From the NCBI GenBank assembly GCA_045538305.1, contig JAZSRC010000009.1, forward strand, positions 1 to 12,387: a stretch of DNA of 12,387 bases, in the 5' to 3' direction. Origin of the DNA: SFHK01 sp045538305. GTDB taxonomy: Bacteria > Bacillota > Clostridia > Christensenellales > Aristaeellaceae. Numbering within the stretch: the first letter of the stretch is position 1; each line of letters opens with the position of its first letter. Shown piece after piece: positions 1 through 5,678 of the stretch. A model generated the notes under the pieces. The model was not told the origin of the DNA, did no database searches, and saw nothing but the letters and a program-made list of their open reading frames with translations. The translations under genes and the position numbers were made by a program.

Positions 1-29
1 AAAAAGGGACTTTTTTGATGGCTTGAGGA

Positions 30-62
30 GCCGCTGCATAAACTGCAGCGGCCCCGCTTTTT
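30..62 (+). terminator. Rho-independent terminator, rightward, for a gene left of the window
   Basis: A perfect 9-bp stem (GCCGCTGCA at 30-38 with TGCAGCGGC at 44-52) closes a 5-nt loop and is followed by CCCGC and five T residues at 58-62. The T run lies on the plus-strand 3' side, so it best serves a plus-strand gene ending before the window. Read on the minus strand the stem is not followed by a T run, so it would be only a weak terminator for the oxidoreductase gene that ends just to its right. An A5/T6 inverted repeat at 1-16 is also present and is probably part of the same convergent end region. Confidence 0.6.
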
Positions 63-77
63 ATCGTATCAACCGAG

Positions 78-1187
78 TTATGCGTCCAGCTCGCCCTTCA
101 GAGCTGCTTTTTTCATTGCAGGCTTTCGGATGTATTTGGTGCTCATGTCAATCCATGCGTCGCTTTGCGCGCTTCGCTCAAAGCCCGTCATAATGTCAAG
201 CACATGGAAAGTCTGGTTATAATCGGCACGGGCGGCGCGGCCTGTGCGGATGGCGACAGCCATGTCGTCAAGGCCCAATGCACGGCTGTTTTCGGCATAG
301 TCGAATACCAGCGGGATTTCGCGAACCTCGCCGTCCTCGGGCCTGAAAAGCTTGACAGGGCCCGAGAAGGTATTCGGGTCGGGCACGAACAGCGTGCCTT
401 CGCTGCCGTAGATTTCAAAACGGGCCTGGAAGGGATAATAGGCGTCGAAGGTGGTGAACAGCGTTCCGATAGCGCCGCTTTCATACTCTACAGTGCCGGC
501 GACATAGGTATTCACATTTACGTTGATGGGTGTGCCCGCAAAGGGCTGGCTGGTGATCAGGCGCTTTTCAAACGACCTTTTGCTTGCGCTCATAACGCGC
601 TTTACGCCGCCCATCAGGTTGATCATAGCGGTCAGGTAGTACGGGCCCATGTCAAACATCGGACCGCCGCCATACTGGTAATAAAAATCGGGATCCGGAT
701 GCCAGCTTTCATGGCCTCTGCAGATCATGAAGGCAGCGCTTCCGACCGGGGTTCCGATATAGCCGTCTTCAATAAGCTTGCGGCAGGTTTGTATACCCGC
801 ACCCATAAACGTGTCGGGCGCGCCGCCGAGCATGAGTCCCTTTTCCTCCGCCAGTTTTACAAGCGCCTGACCTTCCTCCAGGCTTGCGCCCAGCGGTTTT
901 TCGCTGTATACATGCTTGCCCTTTTCAAGCGCAGCCTTCGTGACCTCGAAGTGCTCGTAAGGACGGGTAAGGTTCAGTACAAGCTCAACCTCGGGATCGT
1001 CGAACGCATCGTGCATGGTTTCGTAAATCTTGGGAATGTTATACTTTTCCTTTGCGGCCTGCGCGCGCTCGCGGACAAGATCGCATACGCCGATCAGCTC
1101 AATATCGCGAAATACCTTTGTAATGTTGTCAAGATAGATTCCGCTGATGCAGCCGACGCCGATCATGGCAACCTTTACCTTATTCAT
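78..1187 (-). CDS. Gfo/Idh/MocA-family NAD(P)-dependent oxidoreductase (ThuB-like)
   Basis: This 369-residue cytosolic protein has the usual two-domain layout of sugar and cyclitol dehydrogenases. The N-terminal Rossmann fold shows the dinucleotide motif G10-x-G12-x-x-x-G16, and the family signature E96-K97-P98 supplies the conserved lysine of the active site. The C-terminal substrate domain starts near residue 125 and carries a GGG stretch (173-175) followed by DMGPYY (179-184). Many family members have His four residues after that Asp; here it is Tyr183. It probably oxidises or reduces a sugar or glycoside; the substrate cannot be read from sequence. The start is supported by AGGAGG seven bases upstream, which overlaps the stop region of the ThuA-like gene before it, so the two genes are co-transcribed and probably coupled. 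Family assignment is firm; the ThuB comparison rests on the pairing with ThuA. Confidence 0.93.
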   Translation of the reverse strand: MNKVKVAMIGVGCISGIYLDNITKVFRDIELIGVCDLVRERAQAAKEKYNIPKIYETMHDAFDDPEVELVLNLTRPYEHFEVTKAALEKGKHVYSEKPLGASLEEGQALVKLAEEKGLMLGGAPDTFMGAGIQTCRKLIEDGYIGTPVGSAAFMICRGHESWHPDPDFYYQYGGGPMFDMGPYYLTAMINLMGGVKRVMSASKRSFEKRLITSQPFAGTPINVNVNTYVAGTVEYESGAIGTLFTTFDAYYPFQARFEIYGSEGTLFVPDPNTFSGPVKLFRPEDGEVREIPLVFDYAENSRALGLDDMAVAIRTGRAARADYNQTFHVLDIMTGFERSAQSDAWIDMSTKYIRKPAMKKAALKGELDA

Positions 1188-1199
1188 CCGTCTGCCTCC

Positions 1200-1922
1200 T
1201 TAGTACATCTTTGCGGTGTTTTCAAAGCGCTCAGTAGTTAAACCATGTTCCTCGGCATAGGCCTTTCCTTCGCCTGCCCACAGCATGCCGCGCTCCATCA
1301 TGATTTCGGCGTTGGGGGATTTATCGAATACGTCGTCATGATGGCCAAGCGATGTATAGAATACGCGGCCGTTGCCCCAGAACTTAGTCCATGCAACGGG
1401 CATATCCACGGGCTTGTTGGAAATGTGATAGTAGGGAACTACCGGAAAGCGAGTGGTGGCGAGCACTTCGATGGAGGGATCGATGTGCAGATAGTAATGC
1501 TCGCTCACGACCTCAAAATCCGAAAGGCCTTCGGTAATCGGGCTGGAGCCGTGATTGATATTGACCACGTAGGGGATTCCGTCTCCGCCGGGATGGCTTA
1601 CCCACTGGCCGCCGGTGATGAACTGCCATTCGGTGTCGTTTCGGAAGGAATCGCACATGCCGCCGTGGCAGCCCGCAAGTCCCACGCCGCAGCCAATGGC
1701 CTTGGAGAGATTCTGGGTGTATTCACGCTTGATCTCGCCCATCGTCCAGCAGGCGACGATCAAATCCAGCTTTTTCAGCGCTTCCAGATCGCCCATAGGA
1801 TCGAGCGAATCGAAAATGGTGGCTTCATAACCGTTCTTTTCCAAAAGCCCTTTAAAACGCTTGCTTGTCAGCTGGGGCTCATGTCCGTCCCAGCCGCCCT
1901 GGAATATCCATGCCTTTTTCAT
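1200..1922 (-). CDS. ThuA-like domain protein (trehalose utilization family)
   Basis: This 240-residue soluble protein has the ThuA fold, a class I glutamine amidotransferase-like flavodoxin fold. Features include an N-terminal beta strand running into GGWDGHEP (9-16), a turn GLAGCHGGM (81-89) with C85-H86 where amidotransferase relatives have the nucleophile elbow, GQWVSHPGG (105-113), a segment around 128-147 (PITEGLSDFE then EHYYLHID), and the near-C-terminal pattern MPVAWTKFWGNGRVFYTSLGH (174-194). In rhizobia ThuA acts with the oxidoreductase ThuB in trehalose and related disaccharide catabolism; related proteins are linked to 3-keto-sugar metabolism. This gene is first in its unit and is followed 12 bases later by the oxidoreductase. 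The start has AGGAGG eight bases upstream (complement of 1931-1936). The biochemical reaction is not established from the sequence, and catalysis by C85 is a guess. Confidence 0.9.
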   Translation of the reverse strand: MKKAWIFQGGWDGHEPQLTSKRFKGLLEKNGYEATIFDSLDPMGDLEALKKLDLIVACWTMGEIKREYTQNLSKAIGCGVGLAGCHGGMCDSFRNDTEWQFITGGQWVSHPGGDGIPYVVNINHGSSPITEGLSDFEVVSEHYYLHIDPSIEVLATTRFPVVPYYHISNKPVDMPVAWTKFWGNGRVFYTSLGHHDDVFDKSPNAEIMMERGMLWAGEGKAYAEEHGLTTERFENTAKMY

Positions 1923-1974
1923 TGCGTGTTCCTCCTGTTGAAAAGTCTGATTTTTGGCAATATACGCCTCTAGC

Positions 1975-1990
1975 TTGTATCATAACACAA
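1975..1990. promoter_or_regulatory. Imperfect 16-bp palindrome, candidate operator
   Basis: The half-sites TTGT and ACAA flank an 8-bp centre, with 6 of 8 positions per half symmetric. The site lies between the divergent ThuA-like and HD genes. It covers the weak -35 of the rightward promoter and overlaps a TATGAT (complement of 1979-1984) that could be a -10 for the leftward unit. A dimeric repressor of the LacI or GntR type would fit such a site; no regulator gene is in the window. Confidence 0.3.
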
Positions 1991-2003
1991 ACGGAGGTAT
2001 AAT
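1975..2003 (+). promoter_or_regulatory. Candidate sigma-70 promoter for the HD gene
   Basis: A perfect TATAAT -10 at 1998-2003 is preceded at 17-bp spacing by TTGTAT (1975-1980), which matches only the TTG of a -35. It lies 49 bases upstream of the chosen HD start, so the predicted 5' leader is about 40 nt. The -10 is the centre of an 11-bp palindrome, GGTATAATACC (1996-2006). Confidence 0.5.
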
Positions 2004-2005
2004 AC
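1998..2005 (-). promoter_or_regulatory. Possible leftward extended -10 for the ThuA/oxidoreductase unit
   Basis: On the minus strand the same palindrome reads TGG-TATTAT (with the TG just to the right), an extended -10. No good -35 is visible at 17 bp (TTATTC). An alternative -10 is TATGAT on the complement of 1979-1984. If the extended -10 is used, the two divergent promoters share the same -10 DNA and would compete. Confidence 0.3.
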
Positions 2006-2041
2006 CAGCAGAAGTTTTCTGAATAAAGGAATTTGTTTGAT

Positions 2042-2046
2042 GGAGG
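2042..2046 (+). promoter_or_regulatory. Shine-Dalgarno site deciding the HD gene start
   Basis: GGAGG ends five bases before the ATG at 2052. An in-frame ATG at 2040 and TTG at 2037 lie on or before this site. They have only AAAGGA (2025-2030) upstream, so 2052 is the preferred start. Confidence 0.6.
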
Positions 2047-2051
2047 CTTTT

Positions 2052-2714
2052 ATGAAACCGACGCTTATGGATATACGCAACAATGAGGATATTCGCCAGT
2101 ATATTACCTGCGCAGACGAGTCTATGAAGGCGCTGGGCTATACCGAGCATAGCTTTGCGCATGTTATGAAGGTTGCCGAAACTTCACGCGACATACTGAA
2201 AGCGCTCGGATTTCCCGAAAAGCAGCAGGAACTCAGCTGGATCGCTGGTTATATGCACGATATCGGAAACGTTGTCAACCGCGCCGATCATGCGCAGAGC
2301 GGCGCTTTGATGACGTTCAGGATTCTGGATAAGCTTGGTCTGCCGGCCGGCGATATTTCCATGGTTGTAACCGCAATCGGCAATCATGACGAGGGGACGG
2401 CGTTTCCGGTAAACGAAGTGGCCGCCGCGCTGATTCTTGCGGACAAGACCGATGTTCGCCGTTCGCGTGTTAGAGGCATTGATATGGCACAGTTTGATAT
2501 TCATGATCGCGTGAATTATGCGGTTACGTCCTCGCGTCTGGAAATCGATACTGCGAAAAAGCATATCGCTCTGTTTCTGCTGATTGACGATGAGATTTCC
2601 ACTGTTGCGGATTATTTTGAGATTTTCCTTGGACGTATGCTGCTTTGCAGAAAGGCTGCAGGCAAGCTTGGCTGTGCGTTTTCGCTCAATATCAACGGTC
2701 AGACGGTGATGTAA
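2052..2714 (+). CDS. HD-domain phosphohydrolase
   Basis: This 220-residue soluble protein has the HD metal-dependent phosphohydrolase fold. Metal-ligand candidates, in order, are H33 and H37 in TEHSFAHV, the H69-D70-I71-G72 (HDIG) motif, H80, H112-D113 in GNHDE, and D131 in ILADKTD. Members act on nucleotides, cyclic dinucleotides or other phosphate esters; the substrate here is unknown. The N-terminal half is the catalytic core. The last roughly 70 residues look less conserved and may be an oligomerisation or regulatory part. The gene stands alone after a divergent promoter region, and no terminator is visible after it, so read-through into the downstream antiporter operon is possible. A start at 2040 (four residues longer) is the main alternative. 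Confidence 0.85.
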   Translation: MKPTLMDIRNNEDIRQYITCADESMKALGYTEHSFAHVMKVAETSRDILKALGFPEKQQELSWIAGYMHDIGNVVNRADHAQSGALMTFRILDKLGLPAGDISMVVTAIGNHDEGTAFPVNEVAAALILADKTDVRRSRVRGIDMAQFDIHDRVNYAVTSSRLEIDTAKKHIALFLLIDDEISTVADYFEIFLGRMLLCRKAAGKLGCAFSLNINGQTVM

Positions 2715-2753
2715 AACGCCGTGCAATATAATAAGAAAACAATCGTATTGGGG

Positions 2754-2782
2754 TAGATATTTAACATAGTATCTGCTAATAT
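2754..2782 (+). promoter_or_regulatory. Candidate extended -10 promoter for the antiporter operon
   Basis: TGC-TAATAT (2774-2782) fits an extended -10, with TAGATA (2754-2759, four of six to consensus) 17 bp upstream. Transcription from here would give a leader of roughly 275 nt containing both hairpins. A perfect TATAAT at 2727-2732 has no usable -35 and is the weaker option. Confidence 0.3.
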
Positions 2783-2835
2783 GCATTCGGCTCAGCACGG
2801 CAGAGAAAGGCGTTCTTATGGAGCGCTGCAGCAAC

Positions 2836-2865
2836 GAAACGCGCATGCTTGCTTCATCGCGTTTC
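2836..2865 (+). other. Leader hairpin 1
   Basis: GAAACGCG (2836-2843) pairs perfectly with CGCGTTTC (2858-2865). After one bulged C, ATG (2845-2847) pairs with CAT (2855-2857), giving 11 bp with a 7-nt loop. The following sequence is TTGAAAAAATTTT, not a terminator T run. Confidence 0.4.
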
Positions 2866-2917
2866 TTGAAAAAATTTTGGCGCAGCCTGAAAAGGATGTG
2901 CGGCATGTACGGCGGAT

Positions 2918-2941
2918 GCGCTTTGCCAAACGGTGAAGCGC
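2918..2941 (+). other. Leader hairpin 2
   Basis: GCGCTTTGCC (2918-2927) pairs with GGTGAAGCGC (2932-2941) over 10 bp, including two G-T wobble pairs, around a 4-nt AAAC loop. Wobble pairs in place of mismatches hint at RNA-level structure. One sequence alone cannot show covariation. Confidence 0.4.
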
Positions 2942-3066
2942 GCAGAAACCTGTGCTATCATTATGCGGCAGCCGGCTTTGTTTTGATGAAACCAGGCGGG
3001 TCGTTTTCATTTTTGGCGTGTATGTTTTGCTAAATGGGGTACGGGCACTGGGAAGGATGATCATAA

Positions 3067-3540
3067 ATGGGACTTTTGCTCTTTTTGTTCTGGCTGGTTC
3101 TTAACGGACGCCTGAGCTTTGACGTGATTGTCACGGGGATTATTGCGTCGGCGCTGGTGCTTGTTTTTATGTGCCGTTTCGGGAAGTGGTCGTTTCAAAA
3201 GGAAAGGCTTGTGTTTTTGCTTTTCCCGCGCGCGGCGTGGTTTGCCGTATCGCTGCTTTGGGAGATTATCAAGGCCAATCTTTCGGTTTTGATGATCATA
3301 TGCCGGGGGAATGCCGATCCCTGTATCCGCACGATCAAAACGGGACTGAAAACAAAGTTTGGGCGCGTTATGCTTGCTAATGCCATTACGCTTACGCCCG
3401 GAACGGTTTCCGTTCAGATGCTGAATGACAGAATCATTGTGCATTGTCTCACAGACAAGCTGGCGAATGAGCTTGGCGATATGAAGCTTGAAAAGCAGTT
3501 AAAGAAGATGGAGGTGCTGGCGCTTGGAGAACGCGTATGA
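3067..3540 (+). CDS. mrpE: Na+/H+ antiporter subunit MrpE (MnhE family)
   Basis: This 157-residue protein is the first gene of the antiporter operon and corresponds to MbhA/MnhE. Two hydrophobic stretches at about 1-36 and 46-80 form the membrane anchor, and the C-terminal half is soluble and faces the cytoplasm in family members. The diagnostic family motif is present as ANAITLTPGT (104-113), the start of the soluble domain. MrpE is a small peripheral membrane subunit needed for assembly or full activity of the complex in Bacillus and does not itself conduct ions. The start has GGAAGGA (3051-3057) nine bases upstream. The 3' end overlaps the start of mrpF by 17 bases, so the two are translationally coupled. 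Length matches the family (about 158-160 residues). Confidence 0.93.
   Translation: MGLLLFLFWLVLNGRLSFDVIVTGIIASALVLVFMCRFGKWSFQKERLVFLLFPRAAWFAVSLLWEIIKANLSVLMIICRGNADPCIRTIKTGLKTKFGRVMLANAITLTPGTVSVQMLNDRIIVHCLTDKLANELGDMKLEKQLKKMEVLALGERV
3510..3514 (+). promoter_or_regulatory. Shine-Dalgarno site supporting the TTG start of mrpF
   Basis: GGAGG within the end of mrpE lies nine bases before TTG at 3524. The next in-frame Met is about residue 20, inside the first membrane helix, so the TTG is the credible start. Confidence 0.65.
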
Positions 3541-3826
3541 TACCGTCTTTACGATTGCCCTTTGCGTACTGGGGATCTTTATGTTTATATGCCTGGCGCG
3601 CACGGTGATCGGTCCGACCACTGCCGACAGAATCATCTCGGTTAACATGATCGGAACCATCGTCATTATGATAATACTGGTCCTTGCGCTTATGAAGCAG
3701 GAAGGATATCTGGTGGACATCGCGCTGATTTACGGGCTTTTGAGCTTTCTGGCGGTGGTTTTGCTTACGCGCATTTTTATTGCGCTGAACCGGAAGCGCG
3801 GAAGGGGAAGAGATCATCATGCTTGA
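3524..3826 (+). CDS. mrpF: Monovalent cation/H+ antiporter subunit MrpF (MnhF)
   Basis: This 100-residue protein has three membrane helices at about 6-26, 37-57 and 62-87. The family motif GPTTADRI (30-37) follows helix 1 and a conserved acidic residue, D65, sits in YLVDIALIYGLLSF. MrpF (MbhB) packs with MrpG and MrpE at the end of the Mrp complex thought to take part in cation transport. The C-terminus is short, basic and then His-rich (RGRDHH). The start is TTG, chosen because of the upstream GGAGG and because a later Met would cut off helix 1. It overlaps mrpE by 17 bases and mrpG by 8, a sign of coupled translation. Length is normal for the family. Confidence 0.93.
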   Translation: MENAYDTVFTIALCVLGIFMFICLARTVIGPTTADRIISVNMIGTIVIMIILVLALMKQEGYLVDIALIYGLLSFLAVVLLTRIFIALNRKRGRGRDHHA

Positions 3827-4142
3827 ATGGATTCGTTTCGTGATTGTCACGGCGCTGATTTTTGCTGCTCTGTTTATTGAAGCGATGGCGATTCTGGGTG
3901 TGAGCCGATTCCGCTACAGCCTGAACCGCGTTCATGCGGCGGGTATGGGCGATACGCTTGCAGCGTTTTGTATTGTGCTTGCATCGGTGTTTTATACGGG
4001 CTTTGACCTGCTGTCCATGAAGCTGTTGCTCGTCATCGGCTTTTTATGGATGACCAGTCCCATGTCCGGCCACCTGATCGCGCTGCTGGTTTTCAGAACC
4101 GATCACTCGCTGGAATCGGAGGTGCGCCTGTGGAAGAACTGA
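3819..4142 (+). CDS. mrpG: Monovalent cation/H+ antiporter subunit MrpG (MnhG)
   Basis: This 107-residue protein has three membrane helices at about 5-30, 43-62 and 66-92. Signature residues are N36-R37-V38-H39-A40 followed by GMGDTLA (42-48), matching the family pattern RLHA...DTLG, and SPMSGHLIA (80-88), matching P-v-s-a-H-l-i-a. MrpG (MbhC) forms, with MrpE and MrpF, the accessory bundle of the antiporter. An AAGGGG stretch upstream (from 3802) serves as the ribosome site. The 3' end overlaps the DUF4040 gene by 13 bases. Assignment is firm; length is typical. Confidence 0.93.
   Translation: MLEWIRFVIVTALIFAALFIEAMAILGVSRFRYSLNRVHAAGMGDTLAAFCIVLASVFYTGFDLLSMKLLLVIGFLWMTSPMSGHLIALLVFRTDHSLESEVRLWKN
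4118..4122 (+). promoter_or_regulatory. Shine-Dalgarno site supporting the GTG start of the DUF4040 gene
   Basis: GGAGG inside the end of mrpG lies seven bases before GTG at 4130. A longer open frame upstream (from 4046) is only the shadow of mrpG, since its extra residues are hydrophilic and unlike the family. Confidence 0.65.
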
Positions 4143-4390
4143 ATGTACTTTTGCTGGTGTTTATACTCGTTTGCGCGGTATCGGTAAGCCTTACCAAAAA
4201 CCTTTTGTCCGCGGTGGTTATTTTTATGGCGCAAAGTCTTGCGATGTCTGTTGTGTGGATTCTTCTGGAATCGCCGGATCTTGGCATCACGGAGGCTGCG
4301 GTCGGCGCGGGCGTTACATCGCTGCTCATGTTCCAGGCGCTTAAGAAGATCCATCGGGTGAGGGATGAAAAACATGAAAAAGAAAAATGA
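4130..4390 (+). CDS. DUF4040 protein, MbhD-like piece of MrpA
   Basis: This 86-residue membrane protein corresponds to MbhD of archaeal membrane-bound hydrogenase and to a segment of the C-terminal part of bacterial MrpA. Three helices are visible at about 5-20, 25-47 and 52-72, followed by a charged tail (residues 72-86). The family pattern is clear: ESPDLGITEAAVGAG (47-61), with D50 and E55 in the helix where MbhD and MrpA carry conserved acids linked to ion movement. In Bacillus this domain is fused behind the NuoL-like part of MrpA; here it is a separate gene, as in MBH. The GTG start is fixed by a good ribosome site. It overlaps mrpG by 13 bases and the next gene by 17. Confidence 0.88.
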   Translation: MEELNVLLLVFILVCAVSVSLTKNLLSAVVIFMAQSLAMSVVWILLESPDLGITEAAVGAGVTSLLMFQALKKIHRVRDEKHEKEK

Positions 4391-5300
4391 AGCGCTGTGG
4401 AAGTGGCTTGACGGCGGTTCGGATTCGCTTGACCGGGAAATCATGGAATCGGTTTGCGGTGCATTTGAGGAGGAAATAACGCCGGAGGCTGCTCCTGCAC
4501 CGATAAAAACGGGCGTTCATCCCGTAAGAAAGCGCACAAAAAGCGTATACATGAAGGCAAACGCCGTAGTTTCCGTAGTGCTTTGTCTGGTTGTGATTGT
4601 GCTTCTTATGTACATGGTGATGGATATGCCCTATTTCGGAAACGCGGATACGCTGCTTGACAGCGAAGTATCCGAGTTTTATCTCGAGCACACGCTTGAG
4701 CATACGGGCGCCGTCAATGTGATCAGCGGTATTATACTGAACTTCCGCGGATTTGATACGCTGGGTGAAGCGCATGTTTTGTTTATCGCCGTTTGCTCGG
4801 TGATGATTCTGCTTAATATGCATCCTTCCGACAGAAGCGCCCACCTGCTGGCGTATGACTATGACGAAAGCTCGGATGAACCGCACGACGACGAGATTCT
4901 GAAGGGTGGCGCTTCGGTGCTGTTCCCGATGATCGTCATGTTCGGTATTTACATTATTCTAAACGGAAATCTCTCGCCCGGCGGCGGTTTTTCCGGCGGC
5001 TCCGTCATTGGCGCAGGCCTGATTTTGTATTTGTCCGTATTCGGCTATGTACGCATTCGACGGTTCTTTACTGCCCGTACGTTCAAAGCGCTTTCAACCT
5101 GTGCGCTCCTTTTGTATTCGATCTCCAAGACCTATCACTTTGTTACCGGTGCGAACGGCTTGCCTTCCGGCATCGGCACCGGAACGCCGGGCAGCATATT
5201 TTCGGGCGGACTGCTTCTGCCGCTCAATATCTTTGTAGGCGTTGTCGTTGCGTGTACGATGTATGCGCTGTTTACCATGTTCCGAAAGGGGGATTTCTGA
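4374..5300 (+). CDS. mrpB: MbhE-MnhB fusion subunit (MrpA C-terminal piece plus MrpB)
   Basis: This 308-residue protein joins two subunits that are separate in MBH. Residues 1-60 are a hydrophilic, charged, Pro/Ala-containing cytosolic extension. Residues 61-85 form a helix. The MbhE domain carries NFRGFDTLGE (123-132), the hallmark of the MrpA C-terminal end, followed by a helix (about 134-148). An acidic linker, DYDESSDEPHDDE, covers 162-174. The MnhB domain has helix 180-197, NGNLSPGGGFSGG (197-209), and further helices at about 211-228, 240-252 and 280-302. MnhB lines the interface with MrpA and MrpC in Mrp structures. The start at 4374 is preferred because GAGGG ends nine bases upstream; ATG 4365 (three residues longer) abuts that site. 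It overlaps the DUF4040 gene by 17 bases. The symbol covers the MnhB half only. Confidence 0.88.
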   Translation: MKKKNEALWKWLDGGSDSLDREIMESVCGAFEEEITPEAAPAPIKTGVHPVRKRTKSVYMKANAVVSVVLCLVVIVLLMYMVMDMPYFGNADTLLDSEVSEFYLEHTLEHTGAVNVISGIILNFRGFDTLGEAHVLFIAVCSVMILLNMHPSDRSAHLLAYDYDESSDEPHDDEILKGGASVLFPMIVMFGIYIILNGNLSPGGGFSGGSVIGAGLILYLSVFGYVRIRRFFTARTFKALSTCALLLYSISKTYHFVTGANGLPSGIGTGTPGSIFSGGLLLPLNIFVGVVVACTMYALFTMFRKGDF

Positions 5301-5303
5301 GGC

Positions 5304-5678
5304 ATGCTTGAAGTGATCTACAACCATGTTGATGAAGCGGCAGCCATCATTTTATTCTCCATCGGTTTTACGACGCTGCTTCTGAACCGGAATCTGATTA
5401 AAAAGATCATCGGTTTTTCCATGATGGACAATGCCATTTATCTGTTTCTGGCTTCATATGGCTACATTTCAGGTCGCCAGGCGCCAATTTACATCGACGG
5501 AAATACCGACCCCGGTCTGTATGTAAACCCGCTTCCGGCGGGACTGGTTCTGACGGGCATTGTCGTTTCGGTATCAGTAACCGCAATCATGCTGGCGCTT
5601 ACCGTACGCCTGTACCGGCGCTATCACACGCTGGATATTGACGAAATTGCAGAAATCGTGCGCGAGGAGGGAAAATAA
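5304..5678 (+). CDS. mrpC: Cation:proton antiporter subunit MrpC (NuoK-like)
   Basis: This 124-residue protein has three helices at about 12-28, 32-55 and 77-103, as in MnhC/MbhG and complex I NuoK. The family motif appears as NPLPAGLVLTGIVVS (75-89); the usual form begins with Asp (DPLPQALVLT), so N75 and G80 are local departures. The loop between helices 2 and 3 contains GRQAPIYIDG (57-66). A hydrophilic C-terminal tail, acidic from about residue 111, ends the protein. MrpC links the MrpB/MrpA C-terminal region with MrpD in the proton and cation path. It lies three bases after the fusion gene, and its stop codon directly abuts the next start. Confidence 0.93.
   Translation: MLEVIYNHVDEAAAIILFSIGFTTLLLNRNLIKKIIGFSMMDNAIYLFLASYGYISGRQAPIYIDGNTDPGLYVNPLPAGLVLTGIVVSVSVTAIMLALTVRLYRRYHTLDIDEIAEIVREEGK

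Larger units (their letters stand above)
2715..3066 (+). other. 352-bp region without a convincing gene, possible leader of the antiporter operon
   Basis: No recognisable protein is encoded on either strand. The region holds a candidate extended -10 promoter near its left end and two stable hairpins (2836-2865 and 2918-2941). A short stem, GCTGC (2825-2829) with GCAGC (2882-2886), could enclose the first hairpin. Neither hairpin is followed by a T run, so they do not look like simple terminators. I cannot match the region to a riboswitch class I know. A 71-codon open frame at 2818-3033 has a weak ribosome site but no recognisable features. Confidence 0.4.

Noticed and set aside
165..1241. 358-codon plus-strand open frame opposite the oxidoreductase
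   Set aside because: It is an antisense shadow. The minus-strand frame has the Rossmann GxGxxxG, EKP and GGG motifs and a good ribosome site, while the antisense product shows no family pattern.
1245..1973. 242-codon plus-strand open frame opposite the ThuA-like gene
   Set aside because: Antisense shadow of a clearly recognisable ThuA-family gene, with no supporting ribosome site.
2727..2732. Perfect TATAAT just after the HD gene
   Set aside because: No -35-like hexamer at 16-18 bp upstream, where the sequence is the coding end of the HD gene. The extended -10 at 2774-2782 is better.
2715..2814. Long-range pairing of AACGCC/CCGTGC near 2715-2724 with GCACGG (2795-2800) or GGCGTT (2809-2814)
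   Set aside because: The two pairings compete for the same CC, and a loop of about 70 bases makes either weak. Probably chance.
2818..3033. 71-codon open frame in the leader region
   Set aside because: It has a possible GAGAAAGG upstream, but the product is a mixture of basic, Cys-rich and aromatic residues with no domain or helix pattern, and it overlaps both leader hairpins. It could still be a leader peptide, but I cannot support it.
2816..3064. 82-codon minus-strand open frame in the same region
   Set aside because: Low-complexity basic product, no ribosome site, no recognisable family.
4046..4129. Longer N-terminus for the DUF4040 protein
   Set aside because: The added residues are hydrophilic and encoded entirely within mrpG, and the GTG at 4130 has a strong ribosome site and matches the family start.
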